Part shown: piece by piece, positions 58,898 through 64,000 of the stretch
Numbering within the stretch: position 1 is the stretch's first letter
Layout of the letters: the number at the start of each line of letters is the position of its first letter
Assembly: GCA_014773175.1 (NCBI GenBank)
Contig: VXCM01000049.1
Span: 1 to 64,000, forward strand
Source: Lucifuga dentata
Lineage: Eukaryota; Chordata; Actinopteri; Ophidiiformes; Bythitidae
Direction: 5' to 3'
Length of the DNA stretch: 64,000 nt
Notes under the pieces: model-generated
Told to the model about the DNA's origin: nothing
The model's database searches: none
Seen by the model: only the letters and a program-made list of their open reading frames with translations
Program-made: the position numbers and the translations under genes

Positions 58898-61363
58898 ATG
58901 ACAGCAGTTTTGGATCCCCTCAAGCCTTCGTCTGCAGAGCTGCATGTGATCAGACGGCTGAACTCCAGCATGTTCCGGGCTGCAGAGGGTAATGGACTGA
59001 AATGTGTCAGATTTCACCCAGAGGCCCGACCCCCTTCTAAGCATGCCGCCCTGGCCCCGTTTAGAGATGACATCCCCCTGCTGGATCCCTGCTGTGGACA
59101 GCTGAGTGCTGCAGCCAAGGTGAACCTGGGGGTCAAGGGTCGGGCATTCATAGAAATCCCTCATGTGGCGTCTGCTTTGTGGGTGCCCCCTGGTTTTAGG
59201 GAGAGGCTCCAAACATCCCCAAACCCTTCCACTCTCTGTGCTGAACTATCTGAGGACAAGGCTTGGAACTCCAGGAGAATCCCACAGGCCACCTTAAGAG
59301 CACGGCTTAGTGGTAAAATAAGTTTTATCTACATTTATTGCCTATCACAATATTTATCAGATACAGCACCTATGCATTAATGAACAAATTCAATGTTTGA
59401 TTTCAATGTCTCAAACTTAGCCACTGTGTGTAGTTATAACATAATCCAGAGGCTTCATTGTTGTTGTGTCATCCAACGCTCAGCTGAAGCTGTAAAAACA
59501 ACTAAAGGAATGCTTCCCAGCAGCTTTCCTGACACACACACTGCAGCTCAGGTGGGTGATTGCATCACTGAGTTACTTTAGCTTTCCCATTCATGTGTAC
59601 AGCTTAAAACTGTTTACTAGGTGATATTCATAAAATATTTTATTTAAGATATTTAAGATATTCATAAAACCTAAGAAAGTTGTGTTTTGATTTTGCTGTA
59701 GTTTCAGCGTCAAATATAAACTCATTGATTTATGCTTCCTTCCATTGCATAGTACTGTATATTCACTTTCGTCCCTCTAGATACACATTTTTCAGCATTT
59801 ACCAATGAGATTTTCAGATAAACTGGAGTTTTAGCACTTTAATCACACTGCACCACTGATTTAACACTTGACTATCAGAAAGAAAAGAAACTCAAAGACA
59901 GCTTATTAGAGCTCATACCTCTTCCAAGACTGAACAGGCCCAGACATAAATGCTCATGTTCAAAATAAACATAATATTTTTGTGTATTTTTATGTAGCTA
60001 TTGAAGATACTGTATGCATGCTACTGAATTAGCATCACCTCAGCTACACATTAGCAGCTGTTGTCTGCTTCTGAGATCAAAAAACGATCTATCCCACAAA
60101 CTTAAATAATTTTAAAAGAATTCCTGGATCTACCCTGGATCCCCATCTGCACAAATGTTTAATGGGTTTTTCCCAAGGTGATGCCATCCTTCCAAAAAGT
60201 TTCCCCAAAATCAGTTCATAACTTTTTGAGAAATACAAAACAGATGCAGATGAAACTATAACCCCTTGTCTGTGGTAATTAACAGTAATTCACAAAGACA
60301 AATATTTTTGGCTCTCATCTTAAGAGTATGAATGTAATTATAGTTTATGATTTTTTAGTCTCATAATTGAAGTAAACACCTGGTGATTTACAATTTTATA
60401 AGATCCAGTTTTAGTAAAGTGTAACTGTTTAGCGAGATAGAGGCTTGATTGGTCAGTGTGTGTGTTGAGACAAGGGAAGAGAATGAACAAAATAAAAGAT
60501 TTATTCCTGCTTGTTGCAAATGAACATAAAATTGTCTAATTGACTCATTGAGCTTTACAGCCCATCTGGATCATTTTCTTTCCTCTAATTTGAATGAATC
60601 ATTTGGATGCCATCCTGACATAAGTTTTTTTTTTCCTTCCATTTTTGTTCTGAAATCTACAGATATTTGTGTAATCTGCAATTTGTTATCAATTGTGCTA
60701 TAACCTGATCTCAAAACCCTGTAACAGTTACATAATGTCTCTTAGAACAGCTTCATTTGTGCAGAGATTGGTGTCACATTTGGAGCCAAACATTATAAAT
60801 CTACAAGTGTCAGAGGAAATTTGAAAGAATAAGGCTGGAAACAGTAGCAGGCTGCTCTTCACATTAAACATTTTGATTTACTTTCAGTTCAATTCAATTT
60901 ATTGTAATTTCAACAAGGCCAAATAGAATTTGGTGCAGTGCAGTTCCGCAACAAAAAGACACACAAAACACGTACCACATCCATGCTACTTCTATTAAAC
61001 TGCAGAGATCATAAATAATGGAGTAAAAATCAAACTAAAATTCTATGCAAAATGTCTATAATGAGAGTTGAAAAATTTATACAGAGATAATTACATATGT
61101 AAAAAAAAAAAAAAAANTGTAAAAAAAAAAAAAAAGATTTCATGACAAATATTAATGTTTTCTCTGGGCTTCTGAGACAATTTGAGCTAATGATGAAATA
61201 TCACTACAGAAAAAAAATCAAAACACCATTGACAGTATAATGGCAAAATTTAATAATAACACAAAAATTATATTTTTCAGGATGTCAGCTCCTCTGATCA
61301 AACAGATTGGACAGACCTGAAGATGGCAGCTCAACGCTTCTGCTACACGTCTGCAACCCAGAG
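58898..61363 (+). CDS. First three exons of a gene running off the right edge, possible spata48 homologue
   Basis: Exons 58898-59312, 59484-59551 and 61281-61363 join in phase (1, then 0) and end two bases into a codon. They give 188 codons and part of the next. ATG 58898 opens a 138-codon first exon with conserved-looking text (DIPLLDPCCGQLSAAAKVNL, RAFIEIPH). The second exon starts AEAVKTTKG and the third contains QRFCYTSATQ. All three are GT-AG, but the donors (GTAAAA, GTGGGT, GTCAAT) are of mixed strength and the exon 2 acceptor has a poor pyrimidine tract. The protein looks soluble, with no signal peptide or membrane segment. The suggestion of SPATA48, a testis protein encoded near VWC2, ZPBP and IKZF1 in human, rests mainly on that synteny. 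I do not recognise a catalytic domain. Confidence 0.55.
60119..60281 (-). mobile_element. Partial reverse copy of the TACYTCCACCA-type MITE
   Basis: Reversed family phrases appear: CCTGGATCTACCCTGGATCC, AATGGGTTTTTCCCAAGG, CCATCCTTCCAAAAAGTTTC and a terminal CCCCTTGTCTGTGGTAA. It resembles the element at 49497-50136 in opposite orientation and lies in intron 2 of the gene starting at 58898. Confidence 0.5.
61101..61135. repeat. Paired poly(A) runs around one N
   Basis: TGT plus an A-run, an N at 61117, then TGT plus an A-run again. This is the same join artefact as at 13831 and 37593. Confidence 0.8.
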
Positions 61364-61764
61364 GTCAATTTTCATTCATGATGACCTTTAATTTCCTTTC
61401 TAAGTATTCATATACCCGAACAAAGTTGGGATTCCACATAATTTTATTATGTACAGTATCTTTACATATTCCAGAGCGCAGGCATCCTAGGTGGCGCTAT
61501 AGGTGATTTATTTACATTTTTAATAGTGAAACCTTACAAAACTAAGGGCACTGAACACAAGCAATAAAAACAAAATAATGAGCCTCCAGTCATAACATCT
61601 AAACATTTACATGGTGTCCAAACACAACACAACTTCTTACCTTCAAAACAGTCTAGAAGTCCAATAACAATGCCAGTCCCAGATAATTATATTCCCTTTG
61701 TCCGTAAGGGTCAACAAATCAAAATATTAAAGCATTTTTATTATAACAGTAATCCAAGTTGGAA

Positions 61765-62965
61765 ATTATGGAAGAGGACTGGGGCCACTTGAAAAAAAAA
61801 CAAAAAAAACAAAAACAAAAAGAGTTCTGAGATTAAAGTCAGAATTCTGGGGTCACACGATATCATTTTGGCTGCAGTGTGACTTGGTAAAGCTGTATTT
61901 CAGGCTTTCTTTCAGTAACAAGGAAATACTTATGCAATATCACACAAGAGGGAGTGTTTTTATGCCGAATATCCACTCAGCTGTGATTATCTTTGGCAAG
62001 AGGCTGCAGGCCAGAGCCTACGACCGAATCACACCGTGCTGATATTCAGTACTACAGCACTCCCTCGAGTGTGATATTGCTTTTATACAACAGGTTTTAC
62101 AAGCACCATTTATTAGTTTACAGTAATAAGTGGCAACAGATTATGATTTGTTTGTTTATTCATTTATTTGGCTCCGCCAACACAAATACTTTTGCAACTG
62201 GACTAGGACTGGACTGTTGCTAAGCAACATGTAAACATTTTCCTCCACAGGAGCTTGCTGGTTACTTTGTGTACACATTACCGCAGGCCAGCTACTTTGT
62301 ATCATATATATTTATCTGTATGTTTCCATTTATTTTGCAACAAGTAGAATAAGAGCCTGCTGACAGTCGTTTTGGTGGCTGTGTGGTTCTGCTTGATCAG
62401 CCAGTACGTTGCTCCATCGTTTCCTGCTTTCTGTGGATGGTCTCCAGTAACTTTTTAGCAAGCTTTCAGAGCTGCAAGACAAACAAGTTTTCTGTTTCTA
62501 TTTTTTATGTTTTGCAACATATAATAGTAATAATAGGCTATTTATAATTGACATTGTAGTCTCTGTATATTTATATAAAGCATCTCACCTATGCCCACTC
62601 ACTTTTTTCTCAGAATTCTGACTTTTTTTTCTTAGAATTGTGACTTTAGAATTCTGACTTTAATCTCAGAACTCTTCTTTTTTTTCAAGTGACCCTAGTC
62701 CTCTTCTGTAGACATTGCAGCCAAAATGATATCATGAGGCCTTAATGCCAGAATTCTGACTTTGATCTCAGAATTCTGACTTTTTTCTCAGAATTATCTC
62801 AGAATTCTGACTTTTTCTCAGAATTCTGACTTTTTTCTCAGAACTGACTTCAATCTCAGATTTCTTTTTTCTCAGAATTCTGACTTCAATCTCAGAATTC
62901 TGACTTTAATCTCAGCACTCTTCTTTTTTTTTTTTTTTCAAGTAGCCCTAATCCTATTCCGTAGG
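61765..62965. mobile_element. Foldback element with AGAATTCTGAC subrepeats
   Basis: The left arm (TATGGAAGAGGACTGGGGCC, ACTTGAAAA, GAGTTCTGAGATTAAAGTC, GATATCATTTTGGCTGCA) recurs inverted on the right (TGCAGCCAAAATGATATC, TTCAAGTGACCCTAGTCCTC). A second right-hand end at about 62938-62965 reads TTCAAGTAGCCCTAATCC. At 62610-62925 the arm is expanded into about a dozen degenerate units of TCTCAGAATTCTGACTTT. The region between the arms has no transposase frame. The outer boundaries are approximate. Confidence 0.6.
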
Positions 62966-63442
62966 AAATATTATGGAGTTTAGTCCATTGTTTAAGTTCC
63001 ACTAAGTTCTTCGAAAAAGCTGCACAAACATCAAGGAAAAAAGAGAATTGAAACTCCTGCACAACAAATCTGGATATGCTTGTACAATGTGTTGGCTACA
63101 AAATGAAGACTATTCCCATCGTTTTTGGGGCACTATTGGTTTTTCTATTTTTCTACATCCTAGATAGTACAAGAGCTTTCAACCCAGAGGGCCTATGAGC
63201 TCTGTTTGTGTTTCTTTATCCTGGTGAAGAAGAGTTGTGATAGGCTAGCAAACTCATCAGTCACATGGAGATTGCAGCCAATCACGTGCCATTTCCAAGG
63301 GCACAAAACATATTGCAAAACACTCTGCCTACCCTGGAGGAGGGCAAACATGGAGAGAAGAAGCAAGTGGAGGATTTCCTTTCAAATTGTGCCCCTGCTG
63401 TGTGAGTGAAAGAAATGAGGATCTATAATGTTTTGAGTGGCT

Positions 63443-63478
63443 AAAAAAAAAAAAAAAAAANAAAAAAAAAAAAAAAAA
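63443..63478. repeat. Poly(A) run with one N
   Basis: About 35 A with an N at 63461. Confidence 0.85.
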
Positions 63479-63835
63479 GAAAACAAAAAAGTGTTTTATA
63501 ATCACCAACATATTTCAGTATGTTTCCATAATCACAGAAGTGAGTAAAAAAAAAAGATTAAAAGTGAGTAAATAATAGAAAAATGTCTGGGGACGCCAGT
63601 GGCAGCACAGACTAAAAACACAGTACCTCCCAGAAATTTCATCCCAGTGACTAAAACTTTTTACAGATGTGGCATAATTTAGAAGTAATTTTGTGATTTT
63701 CATAGTTCTAACATTGAGCATGGCCTGGTAACTGCATTATGACTTACTGAAAATAGCCTTCCCCCAAACAAAAAAAACAAAAAAACAAAATTTTCTTCAT
63801 GTGTTAGCTGATGTTAGCTTTGTTTTTCTCACATT

Positions 63836-64000
63836 ATCAATCAATCAATTTTTATTTTAAGTACAAAATCACCATGCATCATGGTCCTGATACACTTCAC
63901 AGTTAAAAGAAACATTGGACAAAACAATACATGCAATAATAAAACAATAAAGCTAACATTAAAACAATTACAGTAAAACAAGGACATTAAAAGCATGTTT
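63836..64000. mobile_element. Possible LINE/SINE tail with ATCAATCAATTTTTATTT
   Basis: The text starting ATCAATCAATCAATTTTTATTT, followed by a CAAAATCAC block and ACACTTCACA, resembles the 3' end of a retroelement that is frequent in fish. A weaker similar start is at 60884. The copy runs off the right edge. Confidence 0.3.

Noticed and set aside
63190..63409. Possible fourth exon of the gene at 58898, because AG then GCCTATGAG would read RAYE in the right phase
   Set aside because: The acceptor lacks a good pyrimidine tract and the following residues (many Cys, Phe, Leu) do not look like a continuation of the soluble protein. The phase fit is one chance in three.

Overview
This is a vertebrate, almost certainly teleost fish, nuclear genomic window. 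The evidence is split genes with GT-AG introns, long AT-rich introns and intergenic DNA, many microsatellites, and small non-autonomous DNA transposons of types common in ray-finned fish. I see no bacterial operons, phage, CRISPR arrays, rRNA or tRNA genes. All but a few of the longer open frames are chance frames in intron or intergenic DNA.

Three genes can be assembled exon by exon with consistent splice phase. (1) 202-6698, minus strand: mocos, molybdenum cofactor sulfurase. Thirteen coding exons are present, from the start codon to just before the core of the C-terminal MOSC domain; the rest lies beyond the left edge. (2) 13015-19538, plus strand: a three-KH-domain poly(rC)-binding protein, best matched to pcbp4. 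Twelve coding exons encode 432 residues. (3) 34065-46713, plus strand: vwc2 (brorin), a secreted BMP antagonist. Three coding exons encode 306 residues, with a probable non-coding first exon and CpG-rich promoter near 25490-25856 and a poly(A) signal at 47443. A fourth gene starts at 58898 on the plus strand and runs off the right edge. Three phase-compatible exons are visible, and I suggest a spata48 homologue, mainly because SPATA48 lies near VWC2 in human.

Layout: 1-6.7 kb mocos; 6.7-13 kb intergenic DNA between the divergent mocos and pcbp4, with two small transposons; 13-22 kb pcbp4 and its 3' region; 22-25.2 kb intergenic DNA ending in a large CTA-type array with an exact 641-bp tandem duplication; 25.5-47.5 kb the vwc2 transcription unit; 47.5-58.9 kb a gene desert with several transposon remnants; 58.9-64 kb the start of the fourth gene and repeat-rich intron DNA, including a 1.2-kb inverted-repeat element.

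The four genes do not form a shared pathway. I did not find a convincing new biological system. The best leads are transposon families defined by target-site duplications, an upstream-ORF-rich vwc2 leader, a KH1 domain split over two micro-exons at its GxxG loop, and a series of single-N assembly joins, one of which has created an exact 62-bp duplication.
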